A stretch of DNA of 64,000 nt. Source: Variovorax paradoxus EPS. Lineage in GTDB: Bacteria; Pseudomonadota; Gammaproteobacteria; Burkholderiales; Burkholderiaceae_C. Under the pieces are notes generated by a model, which did no database searches, was not told the origin of the DNA, and saw only the letters and a list, made by a program, of their open reading frames with translations. Position numbers and translations under genes: made by a program. The DNA lies in the NCBI RefSeq assembly GCF_000184745.1, contig NC_014931.1, forward strand, positions 4,340,001 through 4,404,000. The letters are read 5' to 3'. This document shows positions 36,600 to 44,782 of this stretch, piece by piece; position 1 is the first letter of the stretch; each line of letters begins with the position of its first letter.

Positions 36600-37724
36600 A
36601 TGCTCGACAAACTGAACGACTTCACGGCGAGCCACGGCGAGCTGCAGCGCGGCCGTGGCCTCGTCACCGGAACCATTGCCCTGAGCCTGGCCATCCTGTG
36701 CTTCCTCGGCGTGCTGGCCTTCCACTTCCCGCAGTACCTCACCACGCCCGAGCTGCGCAAGAGCTACAACGTCGACGTGATGCGCTACATCCTGCTCGTG
36801 GCCCTGGTGGTCTCGGGCGGGCTCTCGCTGGTCAACATCATCTTCAACCGCTCGCGCTGGCTGTCGTCGGCCGCGTTCCTGCTGGTGGTGGCCTCGGCGC
36901 TGCTCGGCGGGCACAAGGTGCCGGTGCACGACTTTGCGGACAACACGCCGTACATCGGCCTCGATTGGTTCATCCTTGACCTGCTGGGCTCATCGCTCAT
37001 CTTCATCTTCATCGAGAAGCTGTTTGCGCTGCGGAAAGACCAGCCGGTGTTCCGCGAAGAGTGGCAGACCGACTTCCACCACTTCGTGGTGAACCACATG
37101 ATCGTGGGCTTCGTGCTGCTGGCCACCAACCTCATGGTGCACAAGCTCTTCGGCTGGGCGGCCAACGACGGCATCCGCGGCTGGGTGGGCAACCTGCCGT
37201 TCTGGGCGGGCATCCTGCTGATCATCCTGGTGGCCGATCTCGTGCAGTACTGGACGCACCGCGCGTACCACGAGGTGCCGGTGCTCTGGCGCCTGCACGC
37301 GGTGCACCACAGCGTGAAAAGCATGGACTGGATGGCCGGCTCGCGCCAGCACATCCTCGAACTGCTGATCACGCGCACGCTGGTGCTCGCGCCGATCTAC
37401 GTGCTGGGCTTCAGCAAGGAAGTGATCGATGCCTACATCGTGGTGGTCGGCTTCCAGGCGGTGTTCAACCACTGCAATGTGAGCGTGCGGCTCGGCCCGC
37501 TGCGCTACATCATCGTGACGCCCAACTTCCATCACTGGCACCACAGCCAGGACATCGAGGCGCTCGACAAGAACTATTCGGCGCACTACGCCTTCCTCGA
37601 CTACATCTTCGGCACCGCGGTGAAAAGCACCAAGCTCTGGCCCGAGAAGTACGGCGTGCTGGGCGACTACGTGCCCAACGGCTTCTTCAAGCAGTTGAAG
37701 TTTCCGTTCGTCTGGAAGGGATGA
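36600..37724 (+). CDS. Sterol desaturase / fatty-acid hydroxylase superfamily protein
   Basis: This 374-residue membrane protein has about six hydrophobic segments. The di-iron histidine clusters of the superfamily are HRAYHEVPVLWRLHAVHHSV (about 220–240), NHCNV and FHHWHHSQD (about 305–315). It would hydroxylate or desaturate a lipid. Twelve bases of GA repeat lie at the ribosome-binding position (GAGAGAGAGAGG). It overlaps the next gene by four bases, which links it to the lipoprotein. Confidence 0.9.
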   Translation: MLDKLNDFTASHGELQRGRGLVTGTIALSLAILCFLGVLAFHFPQYLTTPELRKSYNVDVMRYILLVALVVSGGLSLVNIIFNRSRWLSSAAFLLVVASALLGGHKVPVHDFADNTPYIGLDWFILDLLGSSLIFIFIEKLFALRKDQPVFREEWQTDFHHFVVNHMIVGFVLLATNLMVHKLFGWAANDGIRGWVGNLPFWAGILLIILVADLVQYWTHRAYHEVPVLWRLHAVHHSVKSMDWMAGSRQHILELLITRTLVLAPIYVLGFSKEVIDAYIVVVGFQAVFNHCNVSVRLGPLRYIIVTPNFHHWHHSQDIEALDKNYSAHYAFLDYIFGTAVKSTKLWPEKYGVLGDYVPNGFFKQLKFPFVWKG

Positions 37725-38515
37725 TGCGGGCCGCTCTTGTTCGCGCCGCCGCGCTCGTGGCGGTGGCGGGTGCCGCCCTGCTGCTTTCGGCTTGCGCTAC
37801 CCGGGTCGACTTGCCCACCAAGGATTCGGGCCTGCGCCTGCGGGTGCAGAGCTCGGTCATCGCACCGGGCAATGGCGGCGAGCTCATCACGGCCAGCGCG
37901 CTGGAGCCCGGCGACATCCTGCTGAGCTCGATTGCGACGGTCAATTCGTTCGGCATCCGGCTGGGCACTTTTTCGCCGGTGAGCCATGCGCTGCTGTACC
38001 TGGGCGACGGGCTGATCGCCGAAGCTGTAGGCACCGGCGTGCGCGCACGGCCGCTGGCCGACGTGGTGGCCGAAGAGCAGATGGTGGTGGCCTTCCGCGT
38101 GCCCGGCCTCGACGACGCGGGCGTTGCGAAGCTGCGCACCTGGGCCAATTCGCAGGTCGGCACGCGCTACAACACCACCGGCGTGCTGCTGAACGCGCCT
38201 TTCGTGCTGAACCGGCGCCTCTGCGAGCTGCCGTTGATTCCGTCTTCGGTGAGCAATTTCTGTATCAGCGGCATGGCCATGGTGCAGCTGGGCGCGAGCC
38301 GCGACGACCAGTTCTTCTGCTCGCAGTTCGTGCTGGAGGCCTATCGCAAGGCGGGCCTGCCGATCACCGCTGCCGATCCGCGCTGGGTGAGCCCGGCCGA
38401 CCTGCTGCACATGCGCGAGGGCGACGTGCCCTCCATCGCCGCGACGCAGCCGCTGCGCTACATCGGGCACCTGAAATACAACGCGCCGCCGATCCTGGCG
38501 GCGGATGGGCCCTGA
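37721..38515 (+). CDS. YiiX/YebB-like permuted papain-fold lipoprotein
   Basis: This 264-residue protein begins with a lipoprotein signal ending in LLLSACATR (lipobox, cysteine near 25). It has the permuted NlpC/P60-type catalytic pair: His in PVSHALLYLGDG and Cys in DQFFCSQFVLEAYRKAG. Such proteins are proposed amidases or hydrolases at the cell envelope. It overlaps the hydroxylase gene (ATGATG), so it is translationally coupled, and the membrane-lipid context may matter. The exact substrate is unknown. Confidence 0.84.
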   Translation: MMRAALVRAAALVAVAGAALLLSACATRVDLPTKDSGLRLRVQSSVIAPGNGGELITASALEPGDILLSSIATVNSFGIRLGTFSPVSHALLYLGDGLIAEAVGTGVRARPLADVVAEEQMVVAFRVPGLDDAGVAKLRTWANSQVGTRYNTTGVLLNAPFVLNRRLCELPLIPSSVSNFCISGMAMVQLGASRDDQFFCSQFVLEAYRKAGLPITAADPRWVSPADLLHMREGDVPSIAATQPLRYIGHLKYNAPPILAADGP

Positions 38516-38520
38516 CCGTC

Positions 38521-39756
38521 TTGAGCACTGCTACTTTCCAGTTCGATGTCGTCGTGGTCGGCGCCGGTGCGGCCGGGCTGTTCTGCGCCGGGGTCGCGGG
38601 CCAGCGCGGGCTCAAGATGCTGCTGGTCGATCACAGCGAGAAGGTCGGCGAGAAGATCCGCATCTCGGGCGGCGGGCGGGCCAATTTCACCAACCGCGAC
38701 CTCGACGTGCGCGCCCCGCAGCGCCACTTCATCGGCGACAACCCGAATTTCTGCCGCTCGGCGCTGTCGCGCTATGCGCCGCAGCAGTTCATCGAGCTGG
38801 TGCAGAAACACGGCATCGCCTTTCACGAGAAGCACAAGGGGCAGCTTTTTTGCGACGGCTCCTCGCAGCAGATCGTGGACATGCTGCTGGCCGAATGCGA
38901 AGCCGGCGGGGTGACGCGATGGCAGCCGTGCAAGCTGGGGAATATTGTTTTTTCTCCCGGCGCCTCCGATGCAGCGGGCGCCGGAAGCTATCGAATTGAT
39001 AGCGATCGTGGCGTGATCGAGACACCGAAGCTGGTGATTGCGACCGGCGGCCTGTCGATCCCCCAGATCGGCGCCAGCGACTTCGGCTACCGCATCGCCG
39101 AGCAGTTCGGCCTGCGCGTGGTCACGCCCCGCCCCGCCCTTGTGCCGCTGACTTTCGGCGGCGAAGGCTGGGCGCCGTATGCAGAACTGGCAGGGCTGGC
39201 GCTGCCGGTGCGGATCGAAACCGGGGCCAAGAAGGAAAAGATGGCTTTTCTCGAAGACCTGCTGTTCACCCACCGCGGCCTGTCCGGCCCTGCGGTGCTG
39301 CAGATTTCGAGCTATTGGAAGCCCGGCGCCCCGCTCACCATCGATTTCGCACCCGGCACGGACGTGGCCGAGGCGCTGGGCGAGGCCAAGCTGCGGTCGA
39401 AGAAGCGCATCGCCAACGAGCTGGCGACGCTGGTGCCCTCGCGGCTGGCGGACGCCTGGGTCGGGCAGGACCCGGCCCTGCAGCGGCCCGTCAACGAGGC
39501 GGCCGACAAGGCGCTGGCGGCGCTTTCCGAGCGCATCGCCCGATGGCAGATCACCCCGAGCGGGACCGAGGGCTACAAGAAGGCCGAAGTCACCGCCGGG
39601 GGCGTCGATACCCGCGATTTGTCGTCCCAGACGATGGAATCGAAGCAGCCAGGGCTTTATTTCATCGGCGAAGTGGTCGATGTGACGGGTTGGTTGGGCG
39701 GATACAACTTCCAATGGGCCTGGGCGAGCGCTCATGCGTGCGCAACCGCGCTATAA
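38521..39756 (+). CDS. NAD(P)/FAD-dependent oxidoreductase, HI0933/YhiN family
   Basis: This 411-residue flavoprotein starts with the dinucleotide-binding VVVVGAGAAGLFCAGVAG, then SGGGRANFTN and LVIATGGLSIPQIGASDFGYRIA, and ends with GLYFIGEVVDVTGWLGGYNFQWAWAS. This is the BaiN/HI0933 family signature. No ATG is available in frame near the conserved start, so TTG at 38521 is inferred, five bases after the previous stop. Its stop codon overlaps a TATAAT box serving rpsU. Confidence 0.9.
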   Translation: MSTATFQFDVVVVGAGAAGLFCAGVAGQRGLKMLLVDHSEKVGEKIRISGGGRANFTNRDLDVRAPQRHFIGDNPNFCRSALSRYAPQQFIELVQKHGIAFHEKHKGQLFCDGSSQQIVDMLLAECEAGGVTRWQPCKLGNIVFSPGASDAAGAGSYRIDSDRGVIETPKLVIATGGLSIPQIGASDFGYRIAEQFGLRVVTPRPALVPLTFGGEGWAPYAELAGLALPVRIETGAKKEKMAFLEDLLFTHRGLSGPAVLQISSYWKPGAPLTIDFAPGTDVAEALGEAKLRSKKRIANELATLVPSRLADAWVGQDPALQRPVNEAADKALAALSERIARWQITPSGTEGYKKAEVTAGGVDTRDLSSQTMESKQPGLYFIGEVVDVTGWLGGYNFQWAWASAHACATAL

Positions 39757-39757
39757 T
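39729..39757 (+). promoter_or_regulatory. Candidate sigma-70 promoter of rpsU
   Basis: A perfect −10 TATAAT lies at 39752–39757, overlapping the TAA stop of the flavoprotein gene. The −35 position (CGCTCA) is a poor match, so strength is uncertain. It is about 110 bases upstream of the rpsU start. Confidence 0.5.
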
Positions 39758-39866
39758 CGCGGGCTAACTTTTGGCCTTCCCTCAACGGCCACCAAAGATT
39801 TCAGTTGAGGAACCCCGGCTTTGGGCCTCGATCTCCCCGAGCCAACTTCAGTTCAACGATTCATCA

Positions 39867-40079
39867 ATGACCACCATCCGCGTTAAAGAAAACGAGCCCT
39901 TCGACGTCGCTCTGCGTCGCTTCAAGCGCACCATCGAAAAGCTCGGCCTGCTGACCGACCTGCGCGCCCGCGAGTTCTACGAAAAGCCGACCGCCGAGCG
40001 CAAGCGCAAGAAGGCAGCCGCCGTCAAGCGCCACTACAAGCGCGTGCGCAGCATGCAGCTGCCCAAGAAGCTGTACTAA
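39867..40079 (+). CDS. rpsU: 30S ribosomal protein S21
   Basis: This 70-residue S21 is basic throughout. It has [20 protein letters not shown] at the N-terminus and a Lys/Arg-rich end ([19 protein letters not shown]). The length is standard, so the in-frame extension upstream is rejected. It is followed by an intrinsic terminator and yqeY, the common rpsU–yqeY arrangement. Confidence 0.97.
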
Positions 40080-40137
40080 GCAACACCTGCGGGCAGCCGG
40101 CCCTCGACGAAAGTCACCGCCCGCGCCCCGTTGCCTC

Positions 40138-40176
40138 AGCCGCGCCAGGGAAACCTGCCGCGGCTTTTGTTTTTTC
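40138..40176 (+). terminator. Intrinsic terminator after rpsU
   Basis: AGCCGCG (40138–40144) pairs with CGCGGCT (40159–40165), and an inner CAGG/CCTG pairing closes a short loop. TTTTGTTTTTT follows. It would reduce transcription into yqeY. Confidence 0.8.
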
Positions 40177-40188
40177 CGAAAGGCTGAC

Positions 40189-40638
40189 ATGACACTCAAA
40201 GAACAAATCACCGAAGACATGAAGACGGCGATGCGCGCCAAGGATTCCGAGCGCCTAGCCACCATCCGCCTGCTGCTCGCCGCCATGAAGCAAAAGGAAG
40301 TCGACGAGCGCGTGGAGCTGGACGACGCCATGGTCGTGGCCATCGTCGACAAGATGGTCAAGCAGCGCAAGGATTCGATCGCCGCGTTCACCACCGGTGG
40401 TCGCCCCGACCTCGCCGACAAGGAAGCTGCCGAGATCAAGGTGATCGAGGGCTACCTGCCCCAGCGCATGAGCGCCGAGGAAACCACCGCCGCAGTCAAA
40501 GCCATCGTGGCCGAACTGGGCGCCAGCGGCCCCGGCGACATGGGCAAGGTGATGGGCGTGGTCAAGACCCGCCTGGCCGGCAAGGCCGACATGGGCCAGG
40601 TCAGCGCAGCGGTCAAGGCCGCACTGACGGGCGCCTGA
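40189..40638 (+). CDS. yqeY: GatB/YqeY domain-containing protein
   Basis: This 149-residue protein shows the YqeY pattern: MTLKEQITEDMKTAMRAKDSERLATIRLLLAAMKQ at the N-terminus (read in two parts), then the C-terminal GatB-like tail domain with ELGASGPGDMGKVMG. YqeY shares the tail domain of the tRNA amidotransferase GatB. Its role is unclear. It overlaps the Nudix gene by one base (TGATG). Confidence 0.94.
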   Translation: MTLKEQITEDMKTAMRAKDSERLATIRLLLAAMKQKEVDERVELDDAMVVAIVDKMVKQRKDSIAAFTTGGRPDLADKEAAEIKVIEGYLPQRMSAEETTAAVKAIVAELGASGPGDMGKVMGVVKTRLAGKADMGQVSAAVKAALTGA

Positions 40639-41114
40639 TGAGCGACAGCGGCGCGAGCCCCTCCGATCCGATCCTCAAGGCCTGCGCCTGCCTGGTCGAC
40701 GCACGGGGCCGGCTGCTGGTGTTCCGCCATCCCGGAGATGGCAACACGCAACTGCCCAAGGGCACGATCGAGCCCGGCGAATCGCCCGAAGTGGCGGTGC
40801 GGCGCGAATTGCTCGAGGAGTCGGGCATCGACTTCACGGGCGCGCTGCAGCCGCTCGGCACGCTGGACCGCGAATGCGAAGCCGGCGTCGAGGGCAACAC
40901 GCACCGCCATCCGCAGCTGTGGCATCTGTTCCTGATGCGCGCCGAGGCGCCGCTGCCCGAGACCTTCGAGCACATGGCCACGGGCAGCCCCGAAGAAGAG
41001 GGCCTGGTGTTTTCCTTCCGCTGGCTCGACGCCGACGACGCGCTCGACGACTTCGCCCTGCCCTACCGCCAGACCATCGAGCGCGTGCGCGCCGCCCTGC
41101 TGCCCGTCGTCTGA
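40638..41114 (+). CDS. Nudix hydrolase
   Basis: This 158-residue protein has a perfect Nudix box, GTIEPGESPEVAVRRELLEESGI cut as G-x5-E-x7-R-E-x2-E-E-x-G-I (about 42–64). It would hydrolyse a nucleoside-diphosphate-linked compound with divalent metal; the substrate is unknown. It overlaps yqeY by one base and is convergent with the TauE/SafE gene, whose stop is 19 bases away. Confidence 0.93.
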   Translation: MSDSGASPSDPILKACACLVDARGRLLVFRHPGDGNTQLPKGTIEPGESPEVAVRRELLEESGIDFTGALQPLGTLDRECEAGVEGNTHRHPQLWHLFLMRAEAPLPETFEHMATGSPEEEGLVFSFRWLDADDALDDFALPYRQTIERVRAALLPVV

Positions 41115-41133
41115 TTGATTGATCGGTCGCCGG

Positions 41134-41895
41134 TCAGGCGATAGCCCGAACCGTCATGTACCCGCCCAGCAGCGCCAGCCCGATCAGGAAGCAGCGCTTG
41201 AACACCGCCACTGGCAGCTTCTGCCGCAACCACGTTCCGATGACCATGCCGCCGATCGCGGGCACCAGCATCGCGACCGAACTGCCCACCGCCGCCATCG
41301 GATAGCCCCCGTTCCCCGCCAGCCCGATGCCCAGCACGATGGTCGAGGTGGTGAACGAGATTCCCATCGCCTGGATCAGCGAATCGCGCTGGAAGCCCAG
41401 CGCCTGCAGATAGGGCACGGCCGGTATCGCGAACACGCCGGTCACCGCCGTCACCAACCCCGTCGCAACACCCACCAGCGGCCCCAGCCACCATTCATGC
41501 GCAGGGGGCGCGTGCAGTTGCCGCCCGGTAAGCCCCCAGAGCGCATAGGCCACCAGCGCCACGCCTAGCGCCACCGAAGCCCATGCGCCCCCCGGCGCAC
41601 CGAGCCACAGCGCCCCGCCCAGCGTGCCCACCACGATCCCCGCCTGCATGCCGCCGATGCGCCGCAGCACCGCGCCGAAGCTCGCGCGCGGCCCGGTCTG
41701 CCAGATGTTGGTGACGAGCGAGGGCACGATCAGCAGGGCCGCGGCCCGCACCGGCGGCATCCACAGCGCGAGCAGCGCCATCGACACCGTCGGCAGGCCG
41801 AGCCCGATCACGCCCTTGATCACCCCGGCCAGAAGAAATACGGCAGCCGCCGCGGCCCAGTGGCCCGCCGTCAGTTCGTTGGAAAAGATCGTCAT
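41134..41895 (-). CDS. Sulfite exporter TauE/SafE family membrane protein
   Basis: This 253-residue integral membrane protein has about eight helices arranged as two repeats. It carries the family pattern LLAGVIKGVIGLGLPTVSMALL at the N-terminus. The group moves sulfite, sulfonates or organic acids. The ATG at 41895 is preferred; a 15-codon upstream extension is rejected. It diverges from a LysR-type gene, which probably regulates it. Confidence 0.9.
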   Translation of the reverse strand: MTIFSNELTAGHWAAAAAVFLLAGVIKGVIGLGLPTVSMALLALWMPPVRAAALLIVPSLVTNIWQTGPRASFGAVLRRIGGMQAGIVVGTLGGALWLGAPGGAWASVALGVALVAYALWGLTGRQLHAPPAHEWWLGPLVGVATGLVTAVTGVFAIPAVPYLQALGFQRDSLIQAMGISFTTSTIVLGIGLAGNGGYPMAAVGSSVAMLVPAIGGMVIGTWLRQKLPVAVFKRCFLIGLALLGGYMTVRAIA

Positions 41896-41950
41896 TGCCG
41901 CCGAGTCTGCAGACCCGACACGCCACTGAAAATGCGGCATTCGCGCACCC

Positions 41951-41973
41951 AGCCTCAGGCACAGACTGAGGCT
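41951..41973. promoter_or_regulatory. Inverted repeat between divergent TauE/SafE and lysR genes
   Basis: AGCCTCAG and CTGAGGCT form a perfect 8-bp dyad with a 7-base spacer. It lies in the 101-bp intergenic region, where a LysR-family regulator typically binds for autoregulation and control of the divergent gene. Confidence 0.55.
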
Positions 41974-41996
41974 GGCGTGCTACCTTGCGGCCCACC

Positions 41997-42902
41997 ATGC
42001 GATTCGATCTCACCGACTTGCGGCTCTTCATCCACGTCGTCGAGGCCGGCAGCCTCACGGCCGGCGCCGAGCGCTCGCACATGACGCTCGCCTCGGCCAG
42101 CCAGCGCGTGCGCGGCATGGAAGACGCGCTCGGCAGCCCCTTGCTCACCCGGCACGCGCAAGGCGTGCGCCCCACCGAGGCCGGCCGTACGCTGCTGCAC
42201 CATGCGCGCGTCGTGCTGCAGCAGATGGAGCGGCTGCGCGGCGAGCTCGGCGAATACGGCCAGGGTTTGAAGGGCCACGTGCGCTTCATGTGCGGCACCT
42301 CGGCGCTCACCGAGCACCTGCCCGAGGTGCTCAGCCGCTTTCTCGCGCAGCATCCGCGCATCTCGGTCGACCTCGAGGAGCGCCCGAGCCCCGACACAGT
42401 CGATGCGCTGCGCGCGGGCCTCTGCGACATTGGCATCGTCTCGGATGCGATCGACAGCGAAGGCCTCGAATGCCATCCCTTCCGCCGTGACGACCTCGTG
42501 CTCGTGATGCCGCGCGGCCATGCGCTGGCCGGGCGCCGGCGTGTGAAGCTGGCAGAGGTGGTCGACAACGAGTTCGTCGGCCTGCCCGCGGACACCGCGC
42601 TGCAGCAACTGCTGACCGGCCACGTCCGCGCCTTGGGCAAGCACCTGGCCTACCGCGTGCGCGTGCGCAATTTCGAGGCGGTGTGCCGCATGGTCGAGTA
42701 CGGCATCGGCGTGGGCATCGTGCCGCAGACCGCGGCCGAGCGCTGCGCCCGTTCGATGAAGATCGCGCGCGCCTCGCTCGCCGATGCCTGGGCCGAGCGC
42801 ACGCTGATGGCCTGCGTGCGCTCGTCGGAAGACCTGCCGATCAACGCCCGGCGCATGCTCGAGCACCTGATCGCACCGGTGGAAGAAATCAGGAAGAAGT
42901 GA
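41997..42902 (+). CDS. LysR-type transcriptional regulator
   Basis: This 301-residue regulator has a winged helix-turn-helix N-terminus (FDLTDLRLFIHVVEAGSLTAGAE, then ASQRVRGMEDALGSPLLTR). An effector-binding LysR_substrate domain follows (about 88–295). ATG at 41997 is preferred to a TTG four codons upstream. It faces the TauE/SafE gene; the last 14 bases overlap the convergent epimerase gene. Confidence 0.93.
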   Translation: MRFDLTDLRLFIHVVEAGSLTAGAERSHMTLASASQRVRGMEDALGSPLLTRHAQGVRPTEAGRTLLHHARVVLQQMERLRGELGEYGQGLKGHVRFMCGTSALTEHLPEVLSRFLAQHPRISVDLEERPSPDTVDALRAGLCDIGIVSDAIDSEGLECHPFRRDDLVLVMPRGHALAGRRRVKLAEVVDNEFVGLPADTALQQLLTGHVRALGKHLAYRVRVRNFEAVCRMVEYGIGVGIVPQTAAERCARSMKIARASLADAWAERTLMACVRSSEDLPINARRMLEHLIAPVEEIRKK

Positions 42903-43866
42903 CCGGCCGCCCCTGCCGCGCACGCGCCGCCACGAAGGCGTCGAAGGCTTCGCTGCTGGTCTTGCTCGGCACGTAGCCGAAGCGCTCTTTCAGCGCGGTG
43001 TTGAGCAGCACCGGCCGGTAGCGCAGGAAGTCCAGTTGCTCCGGGCCGTAGCGGCTCACACCCAATGCAGACCCCACAGCGAGCGCCGCCTTGAGCACAC
43101 CGACCGGCCAATCGGTCGCCTGCTTGCCGAGGCGCGATGCGATCTCGTGGATGGTGAGCGCGCCGTCGCCCGCGAGGTTGTAGCAACCGGGCGGTGCCTC
43201 GCCGAGCGCATGCGCGATGGCGCCCGTCACGTCCTCGTCCCACACGAACACGAACGGGCTCGCGCTGCCGCGGATGGCGATCAGCCGCTTCTTCTCGAAC
43301 AGCGCGGTGATCTGGTTGTCGACCCGCTCGCCGAGGATGGTGCCGATGCGCAGCACCGTCTGCGCGAGCGCGGGATGTGCGGCGCGATAGTCCGCGAGCA
43401 TCTCTTCCACCTGCCGCTTGTGGTCGGCGTATGCGAACACCGGGTTGCCCCGCAGCGGCTGCGATTCGGTGATCCACGCCGGGTTGTCCGCGTGATAGCC
43501 ATAGGCCGCGCCGCTGGACGACACCACGATGTGCCGCACGCCCCGCGCCACGCAGGCCTCGAGCACATTGCGCGTGCCGCCCACATCGACCGAATGCTCG
43601 AAGGCGCGGTTCGAGTCCTTGCCAGGCGTGACGATCGAAGCCAGGTGCACGACCGTGTCGATGGCGTGCGCTGCAAGCGTGTCGCCGATGCCCGCATCGC
43701 GCACGTCCTGCTGGCGATAGACCACGCCCTGCAACTGCCGCTCCGCAGGCACCTCGCGCACATCGAGCGCCACCAGAACGTCTAGCGATTTCCCCGCCAG
43801 CGCAGCCAGCACGCCGCGCCCCAGGAACCCATCGCCGCCCGTCACGAGCACACGGCGCGCGCTCAC
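42889..43866 (-). CDS. NAD-dependent epimerase / 3-beta-hydroxysteroid-dehydrogenase-like protein
   Basis: This 325-residue extended short-chain dehydrogenase begins VLVTGGDGFLGRGVLAAL (nucleotide-binding). The YxxxK-type catalytic region is present in AYADHKRQVEEM, and SSSGAAYG supplies the serine. It starts with GTG at 43866, overlapping the BASS gene by four bases (GTGA). The operon pairs it with a short-chain dehydrogenase, a flavin monooxygenase and a bile-acid/sodium-type symporter, so a steroid- or terpenoid-like substrate is plausible but unproven. Confidence 0.85.
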   Translation of the reverse strand: MSARRVLVTGGDGFLGRGVLAALAGKSLDVLVALDVREVPAERQLQGVVYRQQDVRDAGIGDTLAAHAIDTVVHLASIVTPGKDSNRAFEHSVDVGGTRNVLEACVARGVRHIVVSSSGAAYGYHADNPAWITESQPLRGNPVFAYADHKRQVEEMLADYRAAHPALAQTVLRIGTILGERVDNQITALFEKKRLIAIRGSASPFVFVWDEDVTGAIAHALGEAPPGCYNLAGDGALTIHEIASRLGKQATDWPVGVLKAALAVGSALGVSRYGPEQLDFLRYRPVLLNTALKERFGYVPSKTSSEAFDAFVAARARQGRPVTSS

Positions 43867-44765
43867 GGCGTCGCGGGCTTGCGCCCCCACCAGCTCGCCA
43901 GCGCGAGGCCCGCGATGATGTCCCAGAAGCCCCAGACGCCCGCCACCACCGCCATGCCGCCGAGCCCGCCGAAGAAGCTGAAGATCAGCACCAGCCCGAG
44001 CCCTGCGTTGCGGATGCCCACCTCGATCGACACCGCCCGCCGGTCGTAGTCGCCCAGCCCAGAAAGCCGTGCGCACAGGTAACCCGTGCCGAACGCCAGC
44101 GCATCGTGGATGACCACAGCCATCAGCACCAGCCCCACATAGTCCAGAAAATAGCGCCAGTTGCCCGCGATGGCACCGACGATGAAAGCGATCAGCGCGA
44201 GAAAACTCAGGATGCGCGCCGGCTTCTTGATGCGCGCCGTGAACCTCGGCAGCTGGTGCGCGCAGGCCACGCCCAACACGAACGGAATGCCGATGATCAT
44301 CACGATGTGACCCAGCATGTCCAGCGGGTCGAGCTCAATCGTCTTGAGCAGCGCCGAGGCCGTGGGATGCAGCCCGCCCCAGAACGCGAAATTCAGCGGC
44401 ATGACGACGATGGAAAGCGCATTCGAGATCGCCGTCATCGACACCGACAGCGCCACGTTGCCGCCCGCGCGGTGCGTGAGGATCTGCGAGATGTTCCCGG
44501 GCGGGCAGCACGCCACGAGGATCATGCCCAGCGCGATGCTCGGCCCCGGCTTCAGGATGAGCGTGAGCGCGAAGGTCACGGCCGGCAGCACGATGAACTG
44601 CGCACCGATGCCCACCGCCATCGCGCCCGGCATGCGCGCCACGCGCTTGAAGTCGTCGATGCGTGTGTCCAGCGCAATGCCGAACATCAAAAAGCCCAGC
44701 ACCACGTTGAGCAGCACCAGCGAAGCCGGATTGAAGTGCAGGCGGATTTCGTCGACGGGCAGCAT
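43863..44765 (-). CDS. Bile acid:sodium symporter (BASS) family protein
   Basis: This 300-residue membrane protein has about nine to ten helices. The family motifs ACCPPGNISQILTHRAGGN and VEVGIRNAGLGLVL-like EVGIRNAGLGLVL (sodium-site region) are intact. BASS members take up bile acids, pyruvate, pantothenate or other organic anions. The start is ATG 44765, 17 bases after the monooxygenase stop. It is the transport member of the four-gene operon. Confidence 0.9.
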   Translation of the reverse strand: MLPVDEIRLHFNPASLVLLNVVLGFLMFGIALDTRIDDFKRVARMPGAMAVGIGAQFIVLPAVTFALTLILKPGPSIALGMILVACCPPGNISQILTHRAGGNVALSVSMTAISNALSIVVMPLNFAFWGGLHPTASALLKTIELDPLDMLGHIVMIIGIPFVLGVACAHQLPRFTARIKKPARILSFLALIAFIVGAIAGNWRYFLDYVGLVLMAVVIHDALAFGTGYLCARLSGLGDYDRRAVSIEVGIRNAGLGLVLIFSFFGGLGGMAVVAGVWGFWDIIAGLALASWWGRKPATP

Positions 44766-44782
44766 GGATGTGAAAGCCTCGT

